Positions 47,565 to 56,944 of a stretch of DNA of 64,000 nt are shown in pieces (position 1 is the stretch's first letter; every line of letters begins with the position of its first letter). The DNA comes from Gillisella taibaishanensis. GTDB lineage: Bacteria; Pseudomonadota; Alphaproteobacteria; Rhizobiales; Rhizobiaceae. The DNA is taken from positions 51,805 through 115,804 of the forward strand of contig NZ_MKIN01000015.1 of the NCBI RefSeq assembly GCF_001938985.1, read 5' to 3'. Both the position numbers and the translations under genes were made by a program. A model generated the notes under the pieces. It made no database searches, was not told the DNA's origin, and was given only the letters and a program-made list of their open reading frames with translations.

Positions 47565-48554
47565 ATGAAAGTTTCAATCCGACTTTGTGTCATCCTTGTC
47601 GCCCTTCCGCTGAATTGGTCGTTCGCTGGAGATCGTAACGACTTCAAGCGCCCGGTTGATATTCCCTATCGAGACGTCACACCGTATTCGCCGCAGCTCG
47701 CAACGCTGGGCAAAATGCTATTCTTCGATCCGCGTCTGTCAGGTGCCCAGAATATGACCTGTGCCAGTTGCCACAATCCCTCCTTCGGCTTCGAGGTACC
47801 GGTTAAGACGCCCGTGGGTGCAGCGAACCAATCTTTGCCACGTCAAGCGCCAACAGTTCTCAACGCTGCCTGGGTGAGTCCATTATTCTGGGATGGGAGG
47901 GCACCAACGTTGGAGAGCCAGGCGGAAGGTCCGATTACCGCTGCTGGCGAAATGAACGGCAAGTTTGACGACATTGTAAAAAACCTTAGTCAAATTCACG
48001 ATTACAACGCCTGGTTCAAGGAAGTATTTCCTCGAGACGGGATGACCAAAGAGAATATGTTGATCGCGATTGCGACCTATGAACGAACCGTCGTGACAAC
48101 ATGGTCCCCTTTTGACCGCTGGGTGGACGGCGACGAAGAGGCAATTTCTGCTGACGCGAAAAGAGGCTTCGGATTATTCACTGGCAAAGCCGGGTGTTCC
48201 GCTTGCCACGCTGGCTGGAATTTTACTGATAACAAATTCCATGACGTCGGCCTCCCCGACGAAGACATAGGACGGGGCAAGTACGAACCGGAAAACATCA
48301 AGGCACAACATGCCTTCAAGACTCCAGGCCTGCGCAACACACTCTACCGTGCTCCGTATATGCATGACGGAAGCCTTGCAACGCTGAGCGATGTCATTCA
48401 GCACTACGAAAGCGGAGGTGTCGGCCGTCCCTCCCTCGCAGACGCGATGTTCCCCTTCTCTCTTGACACCAGCGAGCGAGCCGACCTGCTAGCCTTCCTT
48501 AAGACGCTGACCGCCGAGAAGCAAAACATCCCCTTGCCGACTTTGCCAAATTGA
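47565..48554 (+). CDS. Di-heme cytochrome c peroxidase / MauG family protein
   Basis: A 329-residue exported c-type cytochrome. A signal peptide of about 21 residues (ending SFAG) is followed by two heme-binding CXXCH sites, CASCH at 66-70 and CSACH at 211-215, the arrangement of bacterial di-heme peroxidases that reduce hydrogen peroxide in the periplasm. LGKMLFFDPRLSG (48-60) and FKTPGLRNTLYRAPYMHDGS near 250-270 are strong family segments, the latter carrying a distal methionine ligand candidate. The chemoreceptor start overlaps or follows its stop within a few bases, so the two are probably co-transcribed. Confidence 0.9.
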   Translation: MKVSIRLCVILVALPLNWSFAGDRNDFKRPVDIPYRDVTPYSPQLATLGKMLFFDPRLSGAQNMTCASCHNPSFGFEVPVKTPVGAANQSLPRQAPTVLNAAWVSPLFWDGRAPTLESQAEGPITAAGEMNGKFDDIVKNLSQIHDYNAWFKEVFPRDGMTKENMLIAIATYERTVVTTWSPFDRWVDGDEEAISADAKRGFGLFTGKAGCSACHAGWNFTDNKFHDVGLPDEDIGRGKYEPENIKAQHAFKTPGLRNTLYRAPYMHDGSLATLSDVIQHYESGGVGRPSLADAMFPFSLDTSERADLLAFLKTLTAEKQNIPLPTLPN

Positions 48555-48562
48555 GGCCGATT

Positions 48563-50374
48563 ATGCGCATTTCCATTCGACATCAGATGATTGGTCCCAT
48601 CCTCTTCAGCCTGATCTTTGGCTTAGGGACCGCTGCGTTGATCGGCTATAAGGCCATCGACGGACAGGGGAAAATCAGCACCGAAGTCAACCGCGCACTT
48701 GCGACGAAGGCCGACGCAAGTGCGGTAGAGACATCTTTCCGAGATTGCCTTGCAGTGGTTGATCGTGTGGTTTCCATGACGACATTCGTCTCCGCTGCGG
48801 AAATCAACGCAAGCTTTACAAAGGCGGATTCTGCACTTCAGATGTCTTTGAAGGATCTAAAATCGTCTGCGGTGTCATCTGACATGAAGAAGCGTGCTGA
48901 CGATTTGACTTCGGCGCACGAGGACTGGAGACGCAATACGACTATCGTCCTCGGTCTGGAAAAAAATCCCGAGGTGCCAACCGAAGAAAAGCTCGCGAGG
49001 ACCCGGGCGAATTTCTCCAGCAAGATCGAAGCCGTAACGGCACTCGCCAGTTCCGAGGCTACGTCGAGCATCGATGTCGCTGGACAAGAATTGTCCAGAA
49101 CGATCGGTACTGTACTAGTGGCCGCCGGCATCTTGGCTGCTTTTATCGCCACTGGCCTTGTTCTGGTCGCCAACCGGCTCGTAAAATCCATCCTCGTCAT
49201 AACGCGCACCATGGCGGATCTCGCATCAGGCAATACCGAGATGCATGTCTCCTACAGAGATCGCAATGATGAAATCGGATCGATGGCTGCGGCGGTCGAA
49301 GTCTTCCGTCAGGGCGCCATTGCCAAAAAACAACTTGAGTTGGAGTCAGAGGTCAACCGCAAGCAAGCAGAACAAGATCGGATCACGATGCAGCAGAGGG
49401 CCGAAGCTGATGCATCCGAAAAATTGAGAATTGCAACGTCCGGCTTTGCCGAAGGGCTCAAACGGCTGGCCTCCGGTGATCTCACTGTTCAGCTAGACGA
49501 TGCCTTCGCCGGTAGCTTCGAAGCGCTAAGACACGACTTCAATCACTCTGTAAATCAGCTCAGTTCGACTCTCACAGAAATTTCCAGATCCATTATCGCT
49601 CTTGATGTTGGCGTTCGCGAGATTGCTGATGGAACAGACGATCTCTCAAAACGCACGGAGCGCCAGGCAGCATCCCTCGAAGAAACTGCTGCATCCGTTG
49701 AGGAGATTTCCTCTAACATCACTTTGTCGGCGCGCAGCACGCGTGACGCACAAGTGATGGCGAAAAAGGCAAATCAGGCAACAATCGATTCAGAACAGGT
49801 TGTCAGCAGCGCCGAAATGGCTATGGCCAAGATCCAGGAATCGTCGCAGCAGATCTCCAACATAATCGGCCTCATCGACTCCATTGCCTTCCAGACCAAC
49901 CTTCTGGCACTGAATGCTGGTGTCGAAGCCGCACGCGCCGGTGAAGCGGGCAAGGGTTTTGCGGTCGTCGCACAGGAAGTTCGAGAGTTAGCGCAGCGTT
50001 CCGCTTTTGCGGCGAAGGAAATCAAGGGCTTGATCAGCAATTCATCGCAAGAGGTGGATAACGGAGTGAAGCTGGTGCGTGATACTGGCGATGCCCTCAA
50101 AACCATCGGCGAATTCGTTGTTCAGATCAACGCACGTATGACAGACATCGCAGCGTCGTCCAATGAGCAGGCGACCGGGATTGCAGAGATCAGCGAAGCG
50201 ATCAACTCGATGGATCAAGGCACGCAGCAAAACGCAGCAATGGTTGAACACTCCAATGCAGCTGCAGCCACCATGACAGCAGAAGCGGAAAAGCTCCGTG
50301 AACTCGTCGGTCAGTTTCGCCTAAACCGGGTTCAAGCGCAAAACAGCCGCTCGCAAACTAACTACGCAGCTTGA
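48563..50374 (+). CDS. Methyl-accepting chemotaxis protein
   Basis: A 603-residue transmembrane chemoreceptor. Helix 1 is at about 9-30, a helical periplasmic sensing region runs to about 180, helix 2 is at about 185-207, then HAMP (about 208-262) and a cytoplasmic signalling domain (about 330-580). The hairpin tip sequence IGLIDSIAFQTNLLALNAGVEAARAGEAGKGFAVVAQEVR is the conserved MCP core. No C-terminal NWETF-like CheR pentapeptide is present (it ends NYAA). The ATG at 48563 is preferred to a TTG at 48551. It directly follows the cytochrome peroxidase, so its ligand or signal may be redox related; this is inference. Confidence 0.92.
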   Translation: MRISIRHQMIGPILFSLIFGLGTAALIGYKAIDGQGKISTEVNRALATKADASAVETSFRDCLAVVDRVVSMTTFVSAAEINASFTKADSALQMSLKDLKSSAVSSDMKKRADDLTSAHEDWRRNTTIVLGLEKNPEVPTEEKLARTRANFSSKIEAVTALASSEATSSIDVAGQELSRTIGTVLVAAGILAAFIATGLVLVANRLVKSILVITRTMADLASGNTEMHVSYRDRNDEIGSMAAAVEVFRQGAIAKKQLELESEVNRKQAEQDRITMQQRAEADASEKLRIATSGFAEGLKRLASGDLTVQLDDAFAGSFEALRHDFNHSVNQLSSTLTEISRSIIALDVGVREIADGTDDLSKRTERQAASLEETAASVEEISSNITLSARSTRDAQVMAKKANQATIDSEQVVSSAEMAMAKIQESSQQISNIIGLIDSIAFQTNLLALNAGVEAARAGEAGKGFAVVAQEVRELAQRSAFAAKEIKGLISNSSQEVDNGVKLVRDTGDALKTIGEFVVQINARMTDIAASSNEQATGIAEISEAINSMDQGTQQNAAMVEHSNAAAATMTAEAEKLRELVGQFRLNRVQAQNSRSQTNYAA

Positions 50375-50469
50375 CGAAAATAACCGAGTACCCAAGCCAT
50401 AGAAGTGCTGATCCGACGGCACCGGTCTGCCGGATCAAGGATTTCGTGCCGAACAATACATTCGTTAGT

Positions 50470-51195
50470 TTAAACGGCAGCGATTGCAAGCGGTTCTAGC
50501 TCCTTTGCCGCTTCTGCAGCGCGAACGGCATCTGAAGCAAGTTCTTCGAGTACGGCACCTAGTTCTTCAAACCGGTTGAAGATGCGTTTGGCTCCCGCTT
50601 CCTGGAGGCGTGCGGCATGCGAAGGGCCACAATGACTTCCTCCTACAAAACCAACGGGGATCATGCCGGCAGCAATAGCTGCTGTCACTCCGGCAACGCT
50701 ATCTTCGACGACGATGCAACTGCTAGGGGATACCCCCATTTTCTCAGCCGCATAGAGAAAAATGTCTGGCGCAGGTTTTCCGTTTCGCACCAACACCGTT
50801 GAAAAGACGTGAGGATAGAATAATTCGAGCAGTTCTGTCTTGGCAAGAGCAAGTCCGAGCCGGTTCGGTTCGGAACTAGACGCGACACAACATGGGACTT
50901 TCAGTGTGCGGATCGCCTCACGCACACCTGCTATTGCAGCGAGATCCGAAAGGTACAGCTCCCGAATACGGGTATCGATGCGACTGGGTAAATCTGCAGG
51001 CAAGGGCGCACCCAACCGAGCCTCAATTATGCGGTACATCTCGTTTGCAGGAACTCCGGCGAACTCCGCGACGGCTTCCTCAACACTGATGCGATGGCCA
51101 GCGCGCGTGATTTCCTCAGCTTCGGCTGTACTGACGATAATCTCGCTATCCACCAACACACCGTCACAGTCGAATATAATCAATTTAATGTCCAA
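50470..51195 (-). CDS. HAD superfamily hydrolase (beta-phosphoglucomutase-like)
   Basis: A 241-residue HAD phosphatase/mutase of subfamily IA with alpha-helical cap. The nucleophile motif is FDCDGVLVDSE (8-18, D9 and D11), motif II is CVASSS (about 102-107), motif III the lysine in NGKPAPDIF (about 138-146) and motif IV EDSVAG near 161. Such enzymes dephosphorylate sugar phosphates or glycerol-type phosphates; the substrate is not readable. The start is a TTG at 51195 with GGAG about eight bases before it. It follows the RpiR gene on the same strand with 173 bases between them. Confidence 0.85.
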   Translation of the reverse strand: MDIKLIIFDCDGVLVDSEIIVSTAEAEEITRAGHRISVEEAVAEFAGVPANEMYRIIEARLGAPLPADLPSRIDTRIRELYLSDLAAIAGVREAIRTLKVPCCVASSSEPNRLGLALAKTELLELFYPHVFSTVLVRNGKPAPDIFLYAAEKMGVSPSSCIVVEDSVAGVTAAIAAGMIPVGFVGGSHCGPSHAARLQEAGAKRIFNRFEELGAVLEELASDAVRAAEAAKELEPLAIAAV

Positions 51196-51368
51196 TTACT
51201 TACTCCAAGGAGCGGGCTCACTATCACCCGTCCAAATCCTATTTCCGCGGCTGATCCGCGCCATTGAGTCATAACGGATTGACGGCCGACAATCGGCTGA
51301 CCGAACGCGACACCATGGTGGATAATGGAGTTAAAATCCAAATGCAACAATCAAAATGGATCGAATTC

Positions 51369-52220
51369 TCATTTGGCGGAGGAAATGCTTTCCGAGGATT
51401 TGGCATGATCCCCTATGGCTATCGCCAAGGCTTCGGCAATAAACACAATTCGAGGCATGCCGATCATTTGCTCACTGAGGCCAGGTTGCGGCATCCGTGC
51501 CATCTGCAGAACGACGTCTGAAACTTTAGCGAGGGAAGACTTGGGATGGCAGGTGATTGCTAAAGAGAACGCGCCGATGTGCCGGGCTCTGCGCAAGAAT
51601 TCGACCGTGTCGGGGGATGCCCCGGATTGCGAAACAGCAATTGCGGCATCTTCGCCAGTCATCGCCTCCGCCACTTCGTGCGCATAACCGACATTGGCGA
51701 AGACGCGCACAGGAACGCCCACGCGTCGCAAACGGTGAAAGAGCACCTCGCCAGCAAGCCCTGAGTCCCCTGAGCCATAAATATTGACGTGGCGCGCATT
51801 CAACAGTTGCCGCGCTGTGTAGGATATCTCCTCGGGCTTGGCGAGTTGCCTTGTGTTTAAGACAGAGCGATGAATCAGCGAGACGATTTCATCGAAAGAG
51901 TTGACAGTCAGGCTGACACCCCGATCCGGCTCTGTTTCCCGCTGACCAATCTCGGCAGCTAGAGCGAGCTTGAAATCCGTGAACCCTTTGAAGCCCAGCT
52001 CGCGGCAAAGCCGAAATATCGTTGCTTGTCCGCTCTGGGACGCTGCGCTCAGTTCACCAAGTGTCTGACGAACCGCCCTCTTGGGATTTTCGAGAATGTA
52101 CTGGGCGACTCGCGCAAGAGCGTTGGGATAATCCAGGGCAGATTCGACCCTCAAAAGAACTGGCGTGCGGGAATTTCCGTCTGTCGGAAAAGGGCCGAAG
52201 CTGTCGCCTTGCATTGCCAT
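51369..52220 (-). CDS. MurR/RpiR family transcriptional regulator
   Basis: A 283-residue RpiR-type regulator. An N-terminal helix-turn-helix domain (about 20-90, VAQYILENPKRAVRQTLGELSAASQSGQATIFRLCRELG) is followed by a SIS sugar-phosphate-binding domain (about 130-265, VNIYGSGDSGLAGEVLFHRL). The ATG at 52220 has GGAG six bases upstream; an in-frame TTG at 52238 is weaker. It diverges from the ABC transporter operon, and the shared control region holds a perfect TGAATGGA palindrome, a good operator candidate. The effector should be a phosphorylated sugar or polyol, by family. Confidence 0.88.
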   Translation of the reverse strand: MAMQGDSFGPFPTDGNSRTPVLLRVESALDYPNALARVAQYILENPKRAVRQTLGELSAASQSGQATIFRLCRELGFKGFTDFKLALAAEIGQRETEPDRGVSLTVNSFDEIVSLIHRSVLNTRQLAKPEEISYTARQLLNARHVNIYGSGDSGLAGEVLFHRLRRVGVPVRVFANVGYAHEVAEAMTGEDAAIAVSQSGASPDTVEFLRRARHIGAFSLAITCHPKSSLAKVSDVVLQMARMPQPGLSEQMIGMPRIVFIAEALAIAIGDHAKSSESISSAK

Positions 52221-52396
52221 GTCATTCTCCAAATCCAACCATCGTCATCGACGCTGCCTTGCCGGGTATTTAAAGCTCATATGGGGAACTGTCTAATCGT
52301 CAACCGGTGAAAGCAAGGGTCCGCAGATCCGGCGCGCGCCATCCTGAGCGATCGAAATAGATCAGAACTCAAATTCCATTCCATTTGTCAGATCTC

Positions 52397-52410
52397 ACTT
52401 CGCGCGAAGT
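52397..52410. promoter_or_regulatory. 14-base perfect palindrome
   Basis: ACTTCGCGCGAAGT is a perfect palindrome in the divergent rpiR-ABC control region, about 20 bases before the TGAATGGA inverted repeat. It could be a second protein-binding site; no family can be assigned. Confidence 0.4.
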
Positions 52411-52428
52411 AGAGCGAGCAGGCTTCTC

Positions 52429-52451
52429 TGAATGGATAAAAACTCCATTCA
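52429..52451. promoter_or_regulatory. Candidate RpiR operator
   Basis: TGAATGGA and TCCATTCA form a perfect eight-base inverted repeat around a seven-base AT spacer. Further TCCATT half-sites occur at 52375-52385 and 52475-52480, so the region is a cluster of the same motif, as expected for the operator of the adjacent RpiR regulator. It lies about 58 bases upstream of the ATPase gene. Confidence 0.6.
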
Positions 52452-52508
52452 CTGTCACATAAGAGATAAGAAACTCCATTAAGGAGGCAAACGATCGAGG
52501 AGAACGAC

Positions 52509-53708
52509 ATGACTGGAACAGCAGTTAAGTTATCGAACATTTCGAAAGGCTACGGCACCAGTCGGGTCCTTCACGATATCGACCTGGAAATTAATGCCGG
52601 AGAGTTCATGACGCTCGTGGGTCCATCAGGTTGCGGCAAGTCGACGCTCCTGAAAATCCTTGCTGGTCTTGATCAACCGGATGGCGGGTTGATCGAGATT
52701 GGCGGCGAGATAGCGAACCAATTCCGCCCGAGCAAGCGCAATATCGCGATGGTGTTCCAGTCCTACGCGCTTTATCCGCATATGCGTGTCAGGGATAACC
52801 TGGCGATGCCGCTCATCATGGCAAACCTGCCGTTTGCGGCGAGAATGCCGGTGATCGGGAGCCTCATCCCAGGCATGAGCGCAAAACGCCAAAAGATAAA
52901 TACGGCGGTCGCAACCGTGTCGAAGACGCTCGGCATCGAAGCACTTCTCGAGCGCAAGCCAAGCGAACTTTCGGGAGGGCAGCGGCAGCGTGTTGCTCTC
53001 GGACGCGCGATGGTCAGGCAGCCCGGCGTATTCTTGATGGACGAGCCTCTCTCAAACCTGGATGCAGCGCTTCGAACGCAGGTACGTGCCGAATTGGTCG
53101 AGCTGCAACGGCGCCTGAAGGCGACCTTCGTCTATGTCACGCATGACCAGGTCGAAGCGATGACCATGTCGGACCGCATTGCCGTGATGATGGACGGCGC
53201 CATCGTTCAGGTGGCCACCCCTGGGGAAATCTATGCGGCACCAGCAGACATCCGCGTCGCCCGCTTCATCGGATCACCACCAATTAATATCCTGCCGGCA
53301 ACCGTTGGTGCACAAGGTCAGGTCCAGTTGTTTGGCGAGAGCCAAAACTTGAGAACGGATTTAATGCCCGGTGATAGGGCGCAGATAGGGATACGGCCCG
53401 AGGACGTTATCGTGGCCGCCCAAACGACACTGCGTAGCGTTCGTTCCCCCCATGAGGCGCGGATACGCCTCATCGAGAACCTCGGCAACGAAGTTATTCT
53501 TCACCTTAATATTAGTGGTGACAATCAGACCGAAGTCGCAGCCAGATTGGCGCAGAGAGAATGGTCGGCGATCCGGGAGAGCTCAAGCGATTCGGATCGG
53601 GTGAGGGTAGGATTATCGTCGCAGCGGTTCCTTGTGTTTGATTCCACGGGCTCTCGGGTGCAAACGGAAGAAATTCACGACTCTCAACGGCTGGAGGTGG
53701 TGTCGTGA
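52509..53708 (+). CDS. ABC transporter ATP-binding protein (UgpC/MalK type)
   Basis: A 399-residue CUT1-type ATPase with Walker A GPSGCGKST (38-46), LSGGQ near 156, Walker B VFLMDEPLSNLD near 176 and a C-terminal MalK-like OB/TOBE domain (about 245-380). Between the Q-loop and the signature there is an extra segment (about residues 105-125, including PFAARMPVIGSLIP) not seen in typical MalK, giving a longer helical arm. It is first in an operon with two permeases, a binding protein and a metallophosphoesterase. CUT1 substrates include oligosaccharides and glycerol-3-phosphate or its diesters. Confidence 0.9.
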   Translation: MTGTAVKLSNISKGYGTSRVLHDIDLEINAGEFMTLVGPSGCGKSTLLKILAGLDQPDGGLIEIGGEIANQFRPSKRNIAMVFQSYALYPHMRVRDNLAMPLIMANLPFAARMPVIGSLIPGMSAKRQKINTAVATVSKTLGIEALLERKPSELSGGQRQRVALGRAMVRQPGVFLMDEPLSNLDAALRTQVRAELVELQRRLKATFVYVTHDQVEAMTMSDRIAVMMDGAIVQVATPGEIYAAPADIRVARFIGSPPINILPATVGAQGQVQLFGESQNLRTDLMPGDRAQIGIRPEDVIVAAQTTLRSVRSPHEARIRLIENLGNEVILHLNISGDNQTEVAARLAQREWSAIRESSSDSDRVRVGLSSQRFLVFDSTGSRVQTEEIHDSQRLEVVS

Positions 53709-54628
53709 CGTCATCGCTGCTTTCCCAGCCCGGCCTCAAGGCTGTCGGCCGTTCCCAAAAGCCTGTCAGAGTAAACCTCGCCTATCTCTTCACATTGCCG
53801 GCCGCAGCACTTATTGCCGTTGTTGTTTTAGCTCCCATAGCGATTGTGATAGCTCTGAGTTTTACCGATTACACCCTTGGATCAACAGAATGGTCTGGGG
53901 TTGGGCTGCGCAATTACGGCGAGCTTTTGCACGACAAAGCCTTTGTAAATGCTCTTTCCAATACAGCTCTCTATGTCACGGTCGTCGTGTCGATGTCCGT
54001 ATTGCTTGGCTTAATTCTTGCGATATTGGTCCATGACAGTGGTCGTCTGAGACGCGTTTACGAGGTCATATTCTTCCTGCCGGTCGCGAGCACCATGGTG
54101 GCCTTGGGGATCGTGTGGAAATTCCTCCTCCACAGCCGCATCGGCCCAGTCAACGAAGTAATTGCCGCGCTCGGCTTTCCACGGGTCGACTTCTTTAACA
54201 ATCCTTCGATTGCTATTTTCGCGCTTGCCGCGATAGGCGTATGGCACTTGGTCGGCTTCAATATGATCTTGTTTCTGGCCGGACTTACAGGGATCCCGCG
54301 CGATCTATATCAGGCTGCCGCAATTGATGGCGCCGATGGCTTTTGGGATCGCTTGTTTCGCGTCACATGGCCGATGCTGGGTCCTACGACCGTATTCGTC
54401 ACAATTACCTCATCGATCACGGCTTTTCAGGTCTTCGATACTGTCGCGGTCATAACCCATGGCGGGCCGGGAGGATCGACCGAAGTCATTCTCTATCAGC
54501 TTTACCAGGCAAGCTTTCAATACTTTGAAACCGGCTATGCATCTGCGCTGACCGTCGTCTTTCTGCTCATCATGATGGCAATCTCGGTCGTCCAGATCGT
54601 TGCAGCAAGGGGAGTGCATTACTCATGA
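53705..54628 (+). CDS. ABC transporter permease (UgpA/MalF type)
   Basis: A 307-residue CUT1 permease with six membrane helices and the EAA loop YQAAAIDGADGFWDRLFRVTWPMLGPT (about 200-226). It starts with GTG at 53705 after GGAGG, overlapping the ATPase stop by four bases. With the next permease it forms the heterodimeric channel. Its partner ATPase, permease and binding protein are all encoded in the same unit. Confidence 0.9.
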   Translation: MTSSLLSQPGLKAVGRSQKPVRVNLAYLFTLPAAALIAVVVLAPIAIVIALSFTDYTLGSTEWSGVGLRNYGELLHDKAFVNALSNTALYVTVVVSMSVLLGLILAILVHDSGRLRRVYEVIFFLPVASTMVALGIVWKFLLHSRIGPVNEVIAALGFPRVDFFNNPSIAIFALAAIGVWHLVGFNMILFLAGLTGIPRDLYQAAAIDGADGFWDRLFRVTWPMLGPTTVFVTITSSITAFQVFDTVAVITHGGPGGSTEVILYQLYQASFQYFETGYASALTVVFLLIMMAISVVQIVAARGVHYS

Positions 54629-55491
54629 GCCCTCCCAAGATCAATATCGCTCTCCAGAAGACGCTCCCGCCCTCCGCACGCTTTGTCGGCGCCGCAAAAC
54701 ATGGACTGTTGCTGCTTTTCGCCGCTGTGATCCTCCTCCCGTTCGTTTGGATGATTCTCGCGGCAGTGAAAAACCCGGCGGACATCTTTTCCCACCCGTT
54801 CTCGCTCGATCCGGCCAAGCTTCACGCTACCGAAAACTTTGGCAAAGCACTGACCGCAGCTCCGATGGGCCTGTTTATGTTCAACAGCTTAGTTGTGGTC
54901 GTCGGCGTACTGAGCGTACAGCTTATAACCTCGATTGGTGCGGCTTACGCACTTGCCCAAATGAAGTTTCGTGGGCGAGGATTGCTGTTCAGTCTCGTGC
55001 TGTTCGCACTGTGTGTGCCGATCCATGTCCCCGCTCTACCCCTTTACATCGCGCTCGCAAAGCTCGGCCTGCTCAACAGCTACTTTGCGCTTATGTTTCC
55101 CTGGTTCTTCTCGGCTTTCGCGATTTTCCTCTTCCGTCAGCACTTTCTAACGTTTCCGCAAGAGATCATAAACGCCGCCAGGATCGACGGTTTCACGGAA
55201 ATCGAAATTGTGCTGCGCCTCGTCGTGCCCAGCGCCGTTCCAGCAATCGTGGCGTTCTCGGTATTCTCGATTACCGCCCACTGGAACGATCTTTACTGGC
55301 CTCTCATCGTCATCAATGTGACCGATAAGATGACCGCGCCACTTGGCCTGTTGAACTTCCAGTCGGCAGAAGGTGCCAGCTACGGCCCCCTGATGGCTGC
55401 TGCAACCATCATCACCTTGCCGCTGATCGCTCTTTTTCTCCTCGCCCGGCGGTATTTTGTCGAGGGGGTGACGATGACCGGCCTGAAGTGA
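54625..55491 (+). CDS. ABC transporter permease (UgpE/MalG type)
   Basis: A 288-residue CUT1 permease with six helices; the EAA loop is INAARIDGFTEIEIVLRLVVPSAVPA (about 180-205). The ATG overlaps the previous permease stop by four bases (ATGA). It completes the inner-membrane part of the importer. Confidence 0.9.
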   Translation: MSPPKINIALQKTLPPSARFVGAAKHGLLLLFAAVILLPFVWMILAAVKNPADIFSHPFSLDPAKLHATENFGKALTAAPMGLFMFNSLVVVVGVLSVQLITSIGAAYALAQMKFRGRGLLFSLVLFALCVPIHVPALPLYIALAKLGLLNSYFALMFPWFFSAFAIFLFRQHFLTFPQEIINAARIDGFTEIEIVLRLVVPSAVPAIVAFSVFSITAHWNDLYWPLIVINVTDKMTAPLGLLNFQSAEGASYGPLMAAATIITLPLIALFLLARRYFVEGVTMTGLK

Positions 55492-55601
55492 AAATCAACA
55501 TTCAGACTAGACGGATCTTTCGTCCCAATTTTCTGCGGGTTGAGCCACCGGTCGGGCCGCAGACCAGTATTTCGACCAACTCAGTGGTAAGGAATTTCAA
55601 T

Positions 55602-56882
55602 ATGAGATCGACATTGACGTCTTTAATGGCAGTTGGCTTCGCTGCCATCGCCGGAATTGGCACCGCCCCCGCCCACGCTGAAACGACCTTGGAGGTCGTG
55701 CATGCGTATGGATCCTTCCGTGAACGCTTCTATCAGCCCCTCGCCGATGCGTTTATGAAGGAGCATCCAGACATCAAAATCAAGTTCCGCGCGCCGGCAG
55801 CAGACTACTATGAGGGCCATCTGGCTGTTACCCGCGAGGCCATGACAGGCAAAACTCCTGATGTCTTCTTCGCTGGGATGAACTTGTTGAATGATCTTGT
55901 ATCGACCCTGGCCCCGCGCAAACAGATCGCAGACATGACCCCCTTACTCGACAAGGAGGGGCAGGCTTGGGTCGACAAAAATTATGATACCAACGTCCTT
56001 GAGCTCGGACGCATTGACGGACACCAGTGGGGCTTGCCGTTTAACGCATCGACCCCCATCGCCTACTTCAACGTAGACCTCATGCAAAAAGCTGGCCTTG
56101 ATCCTGAAAAGCTTCCCAAGACTTGGGATGAGTTCATCGAAGCGGCAAAGAAGGTCAAGAAAGCCAGCGGCGACGTCGACGGAATGCAGATCGACCTGGC
56201 TTTGGGCGACTGGTTTTGGCAGGCCATGGTCGATAGTTACGGCGGCACAATGATGAGCCCTGACAGGACCCAAGTCACGTATGGTGGCGAGGCGGGGCTA
56301 AAAGCGGCAACCACCGTTCGCCGTTTGGTTGATGAAGTTGGTATGCCATGGATCGACGAGGACGCGGGTCAGGCGCAGTTTGCCGCAGGCAAGCTTGGGA
56401 TCTTTATCGGCTCGACTGGCGACATTCGCACTATGGACGAAGCCATTGGCGGAAAGTTCAAATTGGTCACAGGCACGTTCCCGATGGGCGCTGAAAACGG
56501 CCACGTTCCGACCGGCGGCAATCTCGCAACGATCCTGACACAGGATCCGGAAAAGCAAAAGGCAGCTTGGGAATTCATCAAATTCCTGACCAGCCCTTCG
56601 GGTCAAAAGCTCACCGTTCTCGGGTCTGGTTACATGCCGACGAACAAGCAAGCGCTGGAGACCGAACATCTCGGAGAGTTTTACGCAACGCATCCGGAGT
56701 GGAGAACGAGCCTTACGCAGTGGCCGATCGCTGTTGCATGGTTTGGCTACCCCAACGTCAAAAGCGTCAAAGTTTGGAAGGCGCAATCGGAAACTCTCTT
56801 CCGGATTGGAAATGGTGAGGTTTCACCGGCAGACGGTCTGAAGGAAATGGTTCAGTCTACCGAAGCCATCATTAAGCGATAA
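55602..56882 (+). CDS. ABC transporter substrate-binding protein (UgpB-like)
   Basis: A 426-residue family 1 extracellular solute-binding protein. A signal peptide of about 28 residues ends APAHA before ETTLEVVHAYGS. The mature part has WGLPFNASTPIAYFNVDLMQKAGLDPEKLPKTWDEFIEAAKK (about 145-185), the conserved hinge region of UgpB-type binders, and the C-terminal DPEKQKAAWEFIKFLTSP. The ATG at 55602 is preceded by AAGGAAT; an in-frame start at 55488 would extend through non-signal sequence. Together with the metallophosphoesterase downstream this suggests glycerol-phosphate-type or sugar-phosphate-type ligands, by inference. Confidence 0.9.
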   Translation: MRSTLTSLMAVGFAAIAGIGTAPAHAETTLEVVHAYGSFRERFYQPLADAFMKEHPDIKIKFRAPAADYYEGHLAVTREAMTGKTPDVFFAGMNLLNDLVSTLAPRKQIADMTPLLDKEGQAWVDKNYDTNVLELGRIDGHQWGLPFNASTPIAYFNVDLMQKAGLDPEKLPKTWDEFIEAAKKVKKASGDVDGMQIDLALGDWFWQAMVDSYGGTMMSPDRTQVTYGGEAGLKAATTVRRLVDEVGMPWIDEDAGQAQFAAGKLGIFIGSTGDIRTMDEAIGGKFKLVTGTFPMGAENGHVPTGGNLATILTQDPEKQKAAWEFIKFLTSPSGQKLTVLGSGYMPTNKQALETEHLGEFYATHPEWRTSLTQWPIAVAWFGYPNVKSVKVWKAQSETLFRIGNGEVSPADGLKEMVQSTEAIIKR

Positions 56883-56944
56883 ATCAGCAAAGAGCGGTTC
56901 GCCCCCCTCCCCGCTCTTACGCATGCCACCGAAGGTCATAGCAG

